Under the pieces are notes generated by a model that did not search any database, was not told the origin of the DNA, and saw nothing but the letters and a program-made list of their open reading frames with translations. Both the position numbers and the translations under genes were made by a program. Positions 45,491 through 53,605 of a stretch of 64,000 nucleotides of DNA are shown here, in pieces (the stretch's first letter is position 1; every line of letters begins with the position of its first letter). This DNA comes from Sporosarcina gallistercoris (lineage in GTDB: Bacteria; Bacillota; Bacilli; Bacillales_A; Planococcaceae). The stretch covers positions 186,001 through 250,000 of the forward strand of contig NZ_JACSQY010000002.1 in assembly GCF_014836415.1 (NCBI RefSeq), in the 5' to 3' direction.

Positions 45491-46624
45491 TCACTCCTCG
45501 ACAATGTTTCTTAGAATAGATGGGATCTTGAAGGTTAATGCCGTTCCACCAGTTGGTTCTTTTTGAATTTGGAGAGTGCCATTCACAAATTCGAGTCGCT
45601 CCCGCATACCATTTAAACCGTTTCCAGGCAAAGCTTCCCTTCCTTCAAGTAATCCAATCCCGTTATCTGCTACTGTAATCGAAAAATACTCAGATACCGA
45701 ATGAAATGTGATTGTACATCTAGAAGCAAAGCTATGTTTGACTACATTCGTCACGGCTTCTTTCAAGCACATACTCAGTACATTTTCCACAATGGGGGTT
45801 ATGCCTTCATACCTGGCTTCCCCTTCGACCGTGAGTTCAATTTCAGCGGCACGTAGAACTTGCTGAACCCTGGTCAATTCCTCTGGGAGACGCGCTGCTC
45901 TCATATTGGAAACAAGCTCCCGCACTTCATTGAGTGCTACGCTCGCAGTTTGACGGATATCCTGCAATTCTCTTGCAGCACGTTCAGGGTCTCGTATCAT
46001 CAGCTTCCCAACAAGATCACTTTTAAGCCCAATTAGCGAGAGCTTTTGACCGAGCGTATCATGGAGATCACGGGCAATCCGCTGTCGCTCTGCTACTACT
46101 GTCAATTCGGAGATCCGTTCTTGTGCATATACCAATTGACCTTCCAGTTTTTCTTGGTTGTTACGATTATACAAATTGAAAGGAAGCAGGACAACGCCAA
46201 TCAGTGTCAGGATCAGGAAGTGGACTTGCGGTAAAAACAACTCTATCTCGATGAAAAATCCGGCAACGATTGCCCCGATTGTCAGTGCAATATGAATGCC
46301 ATACATAATAAAAAAACCAACTGGGCGTCTGATGTTGCCGATGAAAAACGCGGTAAACAAAGCTAAATACACGTAACCAAACAACAACGTCAATCCGATA
46401 TTAATCGCCATTTCAAACGCAAGCCACATATAGACAAGCCCGCTTTGCGATTTGAATGAAAAACGATAGCAAAGTAGATATAAAAAGACCATGACGATTC
46501 CGATTCCGATATTAATCGGCTCGGACGTTCGGAAGATAAAGAAAAAGGGCAGGACGCAGAAAATCACCCAAATGTAGAGGCTAAGCCATGGATATCGAGG
46601 AAACAAATTATACCAACTGCTCAC
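45491..46624 (-). CDS. desK: DesK-like thermosensor histidine kinase
   Basis: The 377 residues start at a GTG (46624, VSSWYNLFPRYPWLSLYIW) with GGGAGG seven bases upstream; an open frame runs 21 codons further. About five hydrophobic segments cover residues 15-150. The dimerisation helix has the phosphorylated His in RIARDLHDTLGQKLSLIG. The ATPase domain has NVVKHSFASRC, VADNGIG and GNGLNGMRERLE. In B. subtilis DesK senses membrane thickness. It is coupled to desR. Confidence 0.9.
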   Translation of the reverse strand: MSSWYNLFPRYPWLSLYIWVIFCVLPFFFIFRTSEPINIGIGIVMVFLYLLCYRFSFKSQSGLVYMWLAFEMAINIGLTLLFGYVYLALFTAFFIGNIRRPVGFFIMYGIHIALTIGAIVAGFFIEIELFLPQVHFLILTLIGVVLLPFNLYNRNNQEKLEGQLVYAQERISELTVVAERQRIARDLHDTLGQKLSLIGLKSDLVGKLMIRDPERAARELQDIRQTASVALNEVRELVSNMRAARLPEELTRVQQVLRAAEIELTVEGEARYEGITPIVENVLSMCLKEAVTNVVKHSFASRCTITFHSVSEYFSITVADNGIGLLEGREALPGNGLNGMRERLEFVNGTLQIQKEPTGGTALTFKIPSILRNIVEE

Positions 46625-46676
46625 TTGCACTCCTCCCATTCCATTCCATTTCTCTCTAGTGTACCGGTTCAAAAGT

Positions 46677-46705
46677 AAAAAAGCCATCTCTCATTGAGAT
46701 GGCCG
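46677..46705 (-). terminator. Terminator between des and desKR
   Basis: GCCATCTC pairs with GAGATGGC, followed by six U residues on the minus strand, between the des stop and the desK start. It should limit read-through from the desaturase into its regulators. Confidence 0.8.
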
Positions 46706-46715
46706 CTAATCTAAC

Positions 46716-47768
46716 TTATTCAGCGTCAAATGACGTCTTTTTCGCTTTCAAATCGATGGAAACTTTTTTTGATTGAACTGCTTTTTGAATGTCACGAAAC
46801 GTTACAAATGTTTTGCGCTCAGGATCATACAGCTTATAGCGTAATGATTCGAAGCTCTTTTTCATATCGATCGTCGTCGCTTGTTGAAGTGGCGGTGTCA
46901 GTTCATGCGCCATTTCCAAGTTATAGTTCGGTACGCGTGGTGCCAAGTGATGAACGTGGTGGAAACCGATGTTGCCCGTCGCCCATTGAAGGACTTTCGG
47001 TAACTTGTAATATGAACTTCCTTCAACCGCTGCTTTCACATAATCCCATTCCGTTTCTTCTTCGAAATAAGAATCTTCAAATGTGTGCTGGATGTAGAAT
47101 AACCAGATACCAAGAGCTCCCGCTGTAAACATGATCGTCCCTTGAATCAGAACAAATGCCTGCCAACCTACAAGTAAAATCATTCCTGTATAAAGAACGA
47201 CGAGACAAGCATTGATAAGATATGTGTTCATCCGCTCTTTTTTACGTGCATCTTTTCGATTGAATCTGCTTGTGATGAGAACGAGATACAACGGTCCGAA
47301 TCCAAACATCACTAGTGGATTGCGATAAATACGATACGCTAGACGCGTCCACGAAGAAGCTTCTTGATACTCCTGAATCGTCATGACCCAGATGTCACCT
47401 ACGCCCCGCTTATCAAGGTTAGAACTTGTTGCGTGATGGATGGCATGCTCACGCTTCCACTTTTCATATGCGAACAATGTGAGAACCCCTGTGATCGTCC
47501 CTACAATATCATTTGCTTTTTTGTTTTTAAAGAAAGAGCCATGTGTGCAATCATGGAAAATAATGAATGTCCGAACGACAAATCCTGATGCTACCACACA
47601 AATCGCTAGTGTTAACCAAATGGATACAGACAACGCTTGATACGCTGCGAACCATAGAATCAGTAGCGGCGGTACGGTATTGACAAGTTGAATAATGCTT
47701 TTCTTTAAATCCGACTTTGCAAATGGAGCAACATTTTTGTGTAGCTGTTTTGTTTTTTCTTTACTCAT
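46716..47768 (-). CDS. des: Membrane phospholipid fatty acid desaturase
   Basis: Des puts a double bond into membrane acyl chains on cooling. The 350 residues have paired membrane segments (about 28-65 and 195-235) and the three di-iron histidine boxes HDCTHGS, REHAIHHATS and FHHVHHLAPRVPN. In B. subtilis it is activated by phospho-DesR, whose candidate site lies at 47851-47873. The desKR genes lie next downstream, past a terminator. Confidence 0.93.
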   Translation of the reverse strand: MSKEKTKQLHKNVAPFAKSDLKKSIIQLVNTVPPLLILWFAAYQALSVSIWLTLAICVVASGFVVRTFIIFHDCTHGSFFKNKKANDIVGTITGVLTLFAYEKWKREHAIHHATSSNLDKRGVGDIWVMTIQEYQEASSWTRLAYRIYRNPLVMFGFGPLYLVLITSRFNRKDARKKERMNTYLINACLVVLYTGMILLVGWQAFVLIQGTIMFTAGALGIWLFYIQHTFEDSYFEEETEWDYVKAAVEGSSYYKLPKVLQWATGNIGFHHVHHLAPRVPNYNLEMAHELTPPLQQATTIDMKKSFESLRYKLYDPERKTFVTFRDIQKAVQSKKVSIDLKAKKTSFDAE

Positions 47769-47850
47769 GACAGCCTCCCGATAAGCGGTCCGATTAATCG
47801 GCCGTTACTTAGTACATTCATCGTACAAGGAAACTGCACGTTGAAATAGG

Positions 47851-47873
47851 CATGAATGTCATGACTTTTCATG
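47851..47873. promoter_or_regulatory. Candidate DesR operator upstream of des
   Basis: CATGAA and TTCATG arms flank an inner GTCATGAC palindrome, about 85 bp before the des start. The nested dyad and position suit an activator site. No strong -35 box lies downstream, which would fit activator dependence. Assignment to DesR is inferred. Confidence 0.45.
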
Positions 47874-47918
47874 TGTTAAGTGTCATATTTCGTGAAGTTT
47901 TTCACAAAGATGCGTGCA

Positions 47919-48659
47919 TCACTTCAACATTCCACCATCTACTTCCAAGACTATCCCGTTGATGAAAGATGCTTCATCGGACGCCAAAAACAAATATGCA
48001 TTGGCAACATCTTCAGGTTTACCGAATCGGGGATATGGGATCAGCTGCTGTATCTGTGCAATTACTTTTTCCGGAATCGTTTTAATCATTTCGGTTTCGA
48101 TAAAGCCCGGAGACACTGCATTTACAGTAATTCCTTTCGGCCCGAATTCTTTTGCCCAAGTTTTCGTCATACCGATAACGGCTGCTTTAGAAGCGGAGTA
48201 ATTCGCTTGCCCTACATTACCGCCTGTTCCTGCAATGGATGATGTGCTGATGATGCGTCCTGCGCCTGCTTCTACCATGCTTGGTAAAAATGCTTTCGTA
48301 CAATTGAATACCCCTGTAACATTCACGTCGAGGACGTGTCGGAACGCACTCGTTTCCATTTTCAATGTCATCGCATCCAATGTAATGCCAGCATTATTGA
48401 CGAGAATGTCGACTTTTCCAAACTGCTCGTTAATGAGGAGAGCTGCATGGTTCACATCGGTCTCATTTGACACATCCGCTTTGAAAAAAGCTGCATCAAA
48501 GCCTTCGGCGTGTAACTGCTGAGCCAGCGCCTCACCTGCCTGTTCGTCAAAATCGATAATGGCAACTTGAGCCCCTTGTTCACAGAAAATGCGAGCGGCT
48601 GTCGCTCCTATCCCTTTTGCTCCGCCAGTGATTACAGCTGTTTTTCCGGAAATCCGCAA
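47919..48659 (-). CDS. fabG: FabG-like 3-oxoacyl-ACP reductase / SDR
   Basis: The 246 residues form a classical short-chain dehydrogenase. The cofactor loop is TGGAKGIGATAA, the structural motif NNAGIT, and the catalytic Ser-Tyr-Lys SSIAGTG...YSASKAAV. It ends with INGIVLEVDGGMLK. The likely start is a TTG at 48659, eight bases after GAGG; another TTG lies two codons upstream. It is outside the fabD/acpP cluster, so it may be a paralogue with another substrate. Confidence 0.8.
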   Translation of the reverse strand: MRISGKTAVITGGAKGIGATAARIFCEQGAQVAIIDFDEQAGEALAQQLHAEGFDAAFFKADVSNETDVNHAALLINEQFGKVDILVNNAGITLDAMTLKMETSAFRHVLDVNVTGVFNCTKAFLPSMVEAGAGRIISTSSIAGTGGNVGQANYSASKAAVIGMTKTWAKEFGPKGITVNAVSPGFIETEMIKTIPEKVIAQIQQLIPYPRFGKPEDVANAYLFLASDEASFINGIVLEVDGGMLK

Positions 48660-48717
48660 ACACAACGCCCTCTTCCTTTTAGACTATCTGAATACTCATA
48701 TCGTATCACAGTTAAAC

Positions 48718-48750
48718 AAAACAGGCACCGCTATTTACGAGTGCCTGTTC
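48718..48750 (-). terminator. Terminator after ytxJ
   Basis: ACAGGCAC pairs with GTGCCTGT, followed by U residues on the minus strand. It closes the plsY-like / fusion / ytxJ operon. Confidence 0.8.
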
Positions 48751-48756
48751 GTTGTT

Positions 48757-49080
48757 TCAATTCGTATTGACTGCTTTTTTCAGAGCTGATTGCTGGATAT
48801 CATAGTGGGCAGCGTGCCAAACAACTTCAGCATTTTTCATGAACAGAGCTTGAGGGGATTCGTGTCTTACCCCCGTATCCTCAGCAATTTTCTGAGATAC
48901 ATCTTTACTCGTCTGGACGATTACACAGTACTTCGGAATCTCGGTATCAAAGGATTGGAATTCCCGATACCCTGCGGCACTGATCGGACATGTCGTGCTG
49001 TGCTTGATGACAAGAACAGGGTCGTTATCCGACTGTTCAACAACACGATTCCAGTCATCTATCGTATGAATTTCCTGCAT
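48757..49080 (-). CDS. ytxJ: Bacillithiol system redox protein YtxJ
   Basis: The 107 residues are thioredoxin-like with the monothiol motif KHSTTCPISAAGYREF near residue 30 and a GVRHESPQALFMKNAEVVWHAAHYDI C-terminal half. The family is assigned to bacillithiol-linked thiol repair. It begins 17 bp after the GNAT-aminotransferase fusion gene, so it is probably the last gene of that operon, unlike its B. subtilis setting with ytxG and ytxH. Confidence 0.87.
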   Translation of the reverse strand: MQEIHTIDDWNRVVEQSDNDPVLVIKHSTTCPISAAGYREFQSFDTEIPKYCVIVQTSKDVSQKIAEDTGVRHESPQALFMKNAEVVWHAAHYDIQQSALKKAVNTN

Positions 49081-49097
49081 ATAAATCCTCTCCCTTA

Positions 49098-50708
49098 TTA
49101 ATTATATATGTTCAATTCCCTTATTGGTTCCCGGTTAAACGATGTCAAACGCTCCAGCAATTGTAAGAAGCGCGTGACTTCGACGTCACTCATCTCATTC
49201 ATTGCAGCAAGCTGCAGCCAGTTTCGTTTACGTAAATACGTACTTTCATAGTGTGTTCGAACCCCATTCAAAAATAAGTCTTCTCCCAAATGCAATGCAG
49301 ATTCGTCTTCTTTCAGAACGATTGTTAGAATGCCAGGACTTGCATCCGGTTCCTGTGCAAGAATTTGGTAACCCATTCGTTCAATAGCTGATCGCAGCCT
49401 TAGAGATCGTTTCTGAATGGCCAAGAAATGGTTTTCTGGATCGCGCGTTAACTGGTGCAATGCTTTTTCAAGCGCTTGAAGAAGGTTCGACGATTGTGTA
49501 TAAGGGATTCCCCCTGCAACGGTATAATTACCAAGGTCCAGATAGCGCGGTATTTTCAAGTCCGGCTGTATGTCCTGTTTGTGGAATACGAGTGCCAAAC
49601 CTGAATAACTGCCGAGTCCTTTTCCGCTTCCTGACGACGCAAAGTCAATCTGCTCCAAATTGACAGGAACAGTTCCAAGTGAACTAGCACAATCAACTGC
49701 AATCCGGATATCGCGCTCTAAACATAGATGGCGAATCTTGTCTAAATCGTTTAATACACCTGTCGAAGTCTCACAGTGAACAAACCAAACCCAGCTAATC
49801 TGTTCAGCATCCAGTACGGCTTCTACCGCCCTCATGTCGAAAGGATCGCCCCATTCAACTTCCAAGGAATCATATTCCAATCCGAGACGTGAACCATGAT
49901 CACACAGACGTTCGCCAAATTCTCCATTGACTAGAATGAGCCCTTTTCCAGAAAGACGACTGAGCTGAGCAGCTACCACATCATTGGCAAGTGTTCCTGT
50001 GCCTTGTAGCACTTGTACGTGGCGGGCTTTTGTCAGCAACTTCAGCTCACTTTGTATTGACTCCAAGGTGCGGGCATGGGCTGAAGACCGATGAGAGACT
50101 GGGTCTGCAGATAAGGCTTTCCGCACATCTCCTGATATCTCTGTCGGCCCTGGCAGGAAATTCAACATCGGTTTAGCGATGCGGCCTGCTATCCCATTTT
50201 CATATGTTTCCTGCGTCAATATCATTGGTACGAAACTCGCTTCTGCAGTTCCTGTCGGTTCCGCAAAAGGTACAAAACCGAGTTGACGATACAATTTCAA
50301 CTCACGAACCGTACCGGAAATGACGGCGGCATCATACCCTGCTTTCAAACACCAATTCACCAACGCTTGCAACATGCCTAGAAATGGACGTCCGGTACGA
50401 TATTGCGCTTCTATTGAAAGCAATCTGATTTCCACTGGATATCGAGGAGGATGCGAGAGTTTCTCCTCCACGGGACCAAGTTTCTTGTCCAGTGAGAACG
50501 GACGATTCGAGCGTACTGCAATCATTCCAATAACCTTCGAATCTTTCATACATAGTAAATATTTATTCTCATTATGGAATTGGTCCATCAATCGTCTGTC
50601 GTCGTTGGAACTATGTTGGGGAATTTCTTCAACGAACGTTTTATAATTCAGCTTATGGATTTGTTCTTCGTCCTGTTTCGTCCTTGCCATTCTGTAAAAG
50701 TAGGTCAT
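49098..50708 (-). CDS. Fusion of a GNAT acyltransferase and a class V aminotransferase
   Basis: The 536 residues start at an ATG that overlaps the plsY-like stop (ATGA). Residues about 1-180 form a GNAT domain similar by eye to FeeM/N-acyl amino acid synthases: KLNYKTFVEEIPQH, then EIRLLSIEAQYR, and LKLYRQLGFVPFAEPTG. Residues about 187-530 form a class V aminotransferase: LNFLPGPTEISGDVRKAL, HRSSAHARTLESI, QGTGTLANDVVAA, VDCASSLGTVP and the PLP Lys in SGSGKGLGSYSGLALVF. No product can be assigned. An acylated amino compound is an inference from the domains. Confidence 0.8.
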   Translation of the reverse strand: MTYFYRMARTKQDEEQIHKLNYKTFVEEIPQHSSNDDRRLMDQFHNENKYLLCMKDSKVIGMIAVRSNRPFSLDKKLGPVEEKLSHPPRYPVEIRLLSIEAQYRTGRPFLGMLQALVNWCLKAGYDAAVISGTVRELKLYRQLGFVPFAEPTGTAEASFVPMILTQETYENGIAGRIAKPMLNFLPGPTEISGDVRKALSADPVSHRSSAHARTLESIQSELKLLTKARHVQVLQGTGTLANDVVAAQLSRLSGKGLILVNGEFGERLCDHGSRLGLEYDSLEVEWGDPFDMRAVEAVLDAEQISWVWFVHCETSTGVLNDLDKIRHLCLERDIRIAVDCASSLGTVPVNLEQIDFASSGSGKGLGSYSGLALVFHKQDIQPDLKIPRYLDLGNYTVAGGIPYTQSSNLLQALEKALHQLTRDPENHFLAIQKRSLRLRSAIERMGYQILAQEPDASPGILTIVLKEDESALHLGEDLFLNGVRTHYESTYLRKRNWLQLAAMNEMSDVEVTRFLQLLERLTSFNREPIRELNIYN

Positions 50709-51271
50709 CGCGTTTGCTTCCTTCCTATTGAAATGTGAAGAGCTGCCCGATGGGTCCATAACAACAGCCCGACTATGAATATCGCGATCAGTGTGGTCTT
50801 CCCGTCATATAACCACATGCTCCACGGGACAATCGCGATTGTCCCCAGCACACTGGCAGCTGTGAAATTCCTGACAGCCGGATATAAAAGGGGAAATCCC
50901 AACAAAATAGGAAAGACCCCCATCGGGTTAAAGACAAGCAAACCGCCGATGAATGCAGCAGCTCCTTTGCCTCCCTTAAAACGATGAATAATCGGATAAC
51001 AATGGCCAAGCATGACAGCCGCTAAAGCCAGCAACCCGACAACAGGGCGACCATCAAGTGAAAAAGTCATGTAAACGGCTAATGCACCTTTACCAGCGTC
51101 CAGCAAGAAGACGAGCAAGAATGCCTTTTTACCGTATACTCTTCCTGCATTTCTTGCTCCGGGATTTCCACTCCCTTCACTTAAAATGGTCTTCCCAGAA
51201 CGCTTCCCAATGAATAATGCCGGCAGAAAGTTCCCTAGGAGATACGCCGTCAGTGTTAGTAATAAAACCAT
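50705..51271 (-). CDS. PlsY-like acyl-phosphate:glycerol-3-phosphate acyltransferase
   Basis: The 188 residues form about five membrane segments. PlsY motif 1 is GSGNPGARNAGRVYGKK, with Arg where the family usually has Thr (SGNxGATN), and the glycine-rich motif is GHCYPIIHRFKGGKGAAAF. PlsY moves acyl groups from acyl-phosphate to glycerol-3-phosphate. Coupling to the GNAT-aminotransferase gene and not to plsX or par genes suggests a specialised paralogue. It is divergent from the PAP2 gene across about 100 bp. Confidence 0.8.
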   Translation of the reverse strand: MVLLLTLTAYLLGNFLPALFIGKRSGKTILSEGSGNPGARNAGRVYGKKAFLLVFLLDAGKGALAVYMTFSLDGRPVVGLLALAAVMLGHCYPIIHRFKGGKGAAAFIGGLLVFNPMGVFPILLGFPLLYPAVRNFTAASVLGTIAIVPWSMWLYDGKTTLIAIFIVGLLLWTHRAALHISIGRKQTR

Positions 51272-51374
51272 TCCTCTACTCCATTTCCAGCATTTCAGCT
51301 ATATTACTTGCAATTCATAATCAGCTTCGTGAAAATTGATGAGAATGCACTTACTTTAGAAAGGTTTGAATTCA

Positions 51375-52034
51375 ATGCGTGAATTATCGGGCCGATTGAT
51401 AACGGCCTTTGTTTCCTGTCTCATTCTTGCTGCTGTTTTTGGATATGTCGCTTCCTCCATTGGAAACGGAAGCATCGTCCAATTTGATAGACCCGTTATT
51501 GACTTCGTTCAAGGTGCAGAAACTCCTTGGCTAACTGAAGTGATGAAAGTATTCACTACTATCGGCTCAACTGAAGCCGTTATAGCGATCTCTGTCATCA
51601 CATTAGGTTTGTTACTGTACTTTCGACAAAAAGCACAATCACTCCTGTTTCTGATTGTAATTGGCGGTACCGCTGCACTGAACTTGGTGCTCAAGCTATT
51701 CTACCAGCGCGCGCGTCCAGATCTGAACCGGCTTATTGAAATCAGCGGTTACTCTTTCCCTAGCGGACATACGATGATGGCTACAAGTCTATACATCATC
51801 CTTGCTTTCATTCTATGGAGAAACGCGAGAACGTCAGGGCGTATTCTTTACGTTATCGGTGCAATTTTCATGATTAGCATGATTTGTATTAGCCGTATCT
51901 ACCTTGGTGTCCATTATCCAAGTGATGTCGTTGGCGGAATTATCTCGAGTGCATTTTGGTTACTCATTGCGATAAGTGTCTACACCGTTTCCATGAACAA
52001 AAGACATTCCAAATCCAACTTTTCCGTACGCTGA
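51375..52034 (+). CDS. PAP2-family membrane phosphatase
   Basis: The 219 residues have about six membrane segments and the three PAP2 signatures: KLFYQRARPDLNR, SFPSGHTMMATSLY and SRIYLGVHYPSDVVGGI, which hold the catalytic His pair. Such enzymes dephosphorylate lipid phosphates, for example undecaprenyl pyrophosphate, phosphatidylglycerophosphate or phosphatidate. I chose the ATG at 51375 with AAAGG upstream. Confidence 0.88.
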   Translation: MRELSGRLITAFVSCLILAAVFGYVASSIGNGSIVQFDRPVIDFVQGAETPWLTEVMKVFTTIGSTEAVIAISVITLGLLLYFRQKAQSLLFLIVIGGTAALNLVLKLFYQRARPDLNRLIEISGYSFPSGHTMMATSLYIILAFILWRNARTSGRILYVIGAIFMISMICISRIYLGVHYPSDVVGGIISSAFWLLIAISVYTVSMNKRHSKSNFSVR

Positions 52035-52064
52035 TTATCTTAACGTAAGCAAGGAGGGCAAGTC

Positions 52065-52394
52065 GTGAACCCATTTACCGAAAAAGCGGTACAAGCCATT
52101 CAGTCCATTCCGCCAGGCTTCGTCATGACATACGGCCAAGTAGCAGCAGCTGCAGGAAATCGTCGCGGAGCGCGGCAAGTTGTACGCATCCTCCACTCCA
52201 TGAGTACGAGTCATCATCTCCCTTGGCACCGGATTATCAATGCTAAAGGTGGGATTTCGACTCCTGTCGATGCCAAAGAGAAAGGAAACCGTCAACGACA
52301 GTTGCTAGAAGCCGAAGGGGTTGCTTTTCTTCCAGACGGTACCATCGATTTGAACGTGTATAGATGGCTTGGTTTCAATGGTGAAGAGGAGTAA
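52065..52394 (+). CDS. Alkyltransferase-like protein (ATL), MGMT DNA-binding family
   Basis: The 109 residues match the DNA-binding domain of O6-methylguanine methyltransferases (IPPGFVMTYGQVAAAAGNRRGARQVVRIL). The active-site PCHR is replaced by PWHRIINAKG, so the acceptor Cys is Trp. ATL proteins bind O6-alkylguanine without repairing it and hand lesions to nucleotide excision repair. AAGGAGGG precedes the GTG start. It lies 30 bp after the PAP2 gene. Confidence 0.88.
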   Translation: MNPFTEKAVQAIQSIPPGFVMTYGQVAAAAGNRRGARQVVRILHSMSTSHHLPWHRIINAKGGISTPVDAKEKGNRQRQLLEAEGVAFLPDGTIDLNVYRWLGFNGEEE

Positions 52395-52436
52395 AAGCTC
52401 GTAAGAATTCATTTTAAATAAGAAGGGAGATCTCCT

Positions 52437-52880
52437 ATGTGGAAAGACTTTAAAGAGTTTGCGTTTAAAGGGAATATCTTTGACTTGGCAATTGCGGTCG
52501 TAATTGGTGCCGCCTTTGGAAAGATTGTAACCTCGCTTGTTGAAAATATCATTACTCCACTAATCGGATTGTTGTCCGGTGGGATCGATTTATCAAGCGA
52601 AAAAGCTCATATCCCAGGGACGGATACGATCATTACGTATGGTGTCTTCATCCAATCCATTATCGATTTCCTGATCATCGCTTTTTCGATCTTCATAGTC
52701 ATCCGATTACTTGCAAAGTTTAAAAGGAAAGAAGTCGAACAACCTGCTGAAACGCCGTCTATCGATGCCAAAGAGGAGTTATTGAAAGAGATACGTGACT
52801 TGCTGCGAGCACAACAATCAGCAACAACTGAAACACCCTCTGTAGACAGGCACTTGCCACCAAATGATCCCGCTGAATAA
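52437..52880 (+). CDS. mscL: Large-conductance mechanosensitive channel
   Basis: MscL opens on hypo-osmotic shock. The 147 residues start MWKDFKEFAFKGNIFDLAIAVVIGAAFGKIVTSLVENIITP, the conserved N-terminal helix plus TM1 pore segment. A second membrane segment lies near residues 66-95, followed by a cytoplasmic helix with KEELLKEIRDLL. GAAGGGAGATC precedes the ATG. Confidence 0.95.
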   Translation: MWKDFKEFAFKGNIFDLAIAVVIGAAFGKIVTSLVENIITPLIGLLSGGIDLSSEKAHIPGTDTIITYGVFIQSIIDFLIIAFSIFIVIRLLAKFKRKEVEQPAETPSIDAKEELLKEIRDLLRAQQSATTETPSVDRHLPPNDPAE

Positions 52881-52920
52881 TATGAAACGGTTCTCCCCAA
52901 CTTTCCTAGGATATATGGCA

Positions 52921-52949
52921 TTGCTGTAAATTACCCAGCGTGGTACAGT
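52921..52949 (+). promoter_or_regulatory. Promoter of the 30-residue membrane protein gene
   Basis: TTGCTG at 52921-52926 and TACAGT at 52944-52949 are 17 bp apart, 33 bp before the start codon. Confidence 0.55.
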
Positions 52950-52982
52950 AATGGCATGACATGGTAAAGGAGGGGCTTCTTC

Positions 52983-53075
52983 ATGTGGTTCATTTATATT
53001 ATGTTTGCGCTGTTTGCATTTGTGCTAGTCGGCAGTGTTGCAGGAGTAGCGCTATCATACAAAAATCATAAATAA
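52983..53075 (+). CDS. 30-residue single-pass membrane peptide
   Basis: The peptide starts MWFIYIMFALFAFVLVG and ends with a short basic tail SYKNHK. It is one hydrophobic helix. AAAGGAGGGG lies upstream of the ATG, a promoter lies at 52921-52949, and a terminator follows directly at 53082-53111. Together these make a complete mini-gene. No function can be given. Confidence 0.65.
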   Translation: MWFIYIMFALFAFVLVGSVAGVALSYKNHK

Positions 53076-53081
53076 TTTCTC

Positions 53082-53111
53082 TAGCCACTTCCTTATGTGA
53101 AGTGGTTTTTT
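53082..53111 (+). terminator. Terminator after the 30-residue peptide gene
   Basis: GCCACTTC pairs with GAAGTGGT and is followed by six T residues. Confidence 0.85.
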
Positions 53112-53211
53112 ATATGCACAATCAGTCATTGGAGAAACCTAACACAAGTCATCGAATAATCCAACTACTCAATCGAGATCTGTGGCGGTATAGTGGATGA
53201 AAGGAGATGTT

Positions 53212-53583
53212 ATGATGAAACCCACACTTAAAGGAATCGACCATATTCAACTTGCGGCACCTCCAGGGTCTGAAGAAAAAGCACGAGCATTTTACGGAAA
53301 GCTGCTCGGCATGCAAGAAATCGAGAAGCCCGAAAATTTGAAAGGACGCGGTGGCTGCTGGTTTAGATGTGGAAACCAGGAAGTCCATATCGGCATTCAA
53401 TCTGATTTCATGCCTGCGAAAAAAGCCCATCCCGGTTTCATGGTAGATCATCTTATGGCGCTAAGAAGCCAGTTGAAAGATGCTTCCTACCTAATAAGCG
53501 AAGAATCTCCAATTGAGGGACGTGCTCGCTTTTTCGTCTCAGATCCTTTTGGCAATCGGATTGAATTCTTGGAGTACGAATGA
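53212..53583 (+). CDS. VOC (glyoxalase/bleomycin resistance-type) family protein
   Basis: The 123 residues start at an ATG behind AAAGGAG (MMKPTLKGIDHIQLAAPPG). Vicinal oxygen chelate features are the metal His in GIDHIQL, ARAFYGKLLGMQE, HIGIQSDFMPAKKAHPGF and the terminal FVSDPFGNRIEFLE with its metal Glu. It is a single-domain protein; substrate unknown. Confidence 0.85.
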   Translation: MMKPTLKGIDHIQLAAPPGSEEKARAFYGKLLGMQEIEKPENLKGRGGCWFRCGNQEVHIGIQSDFMPAKKAHPGFMVDHLMALRSQLKDASYLISEESPIEGRARFFVSDPFGNRIEFLEYE

Positions 53584-53605
53584 AGATGTGTCATTCTTAC
53601 AGCAC

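Noticed and set aside
50705..51271. Calling this gene the housekeeping plsY
   Set aside because: The core motifs fit, but Thr-to-Arg in motif 1 and coupling to the fusion gene argue for a paralogue; no symbol was assigned.
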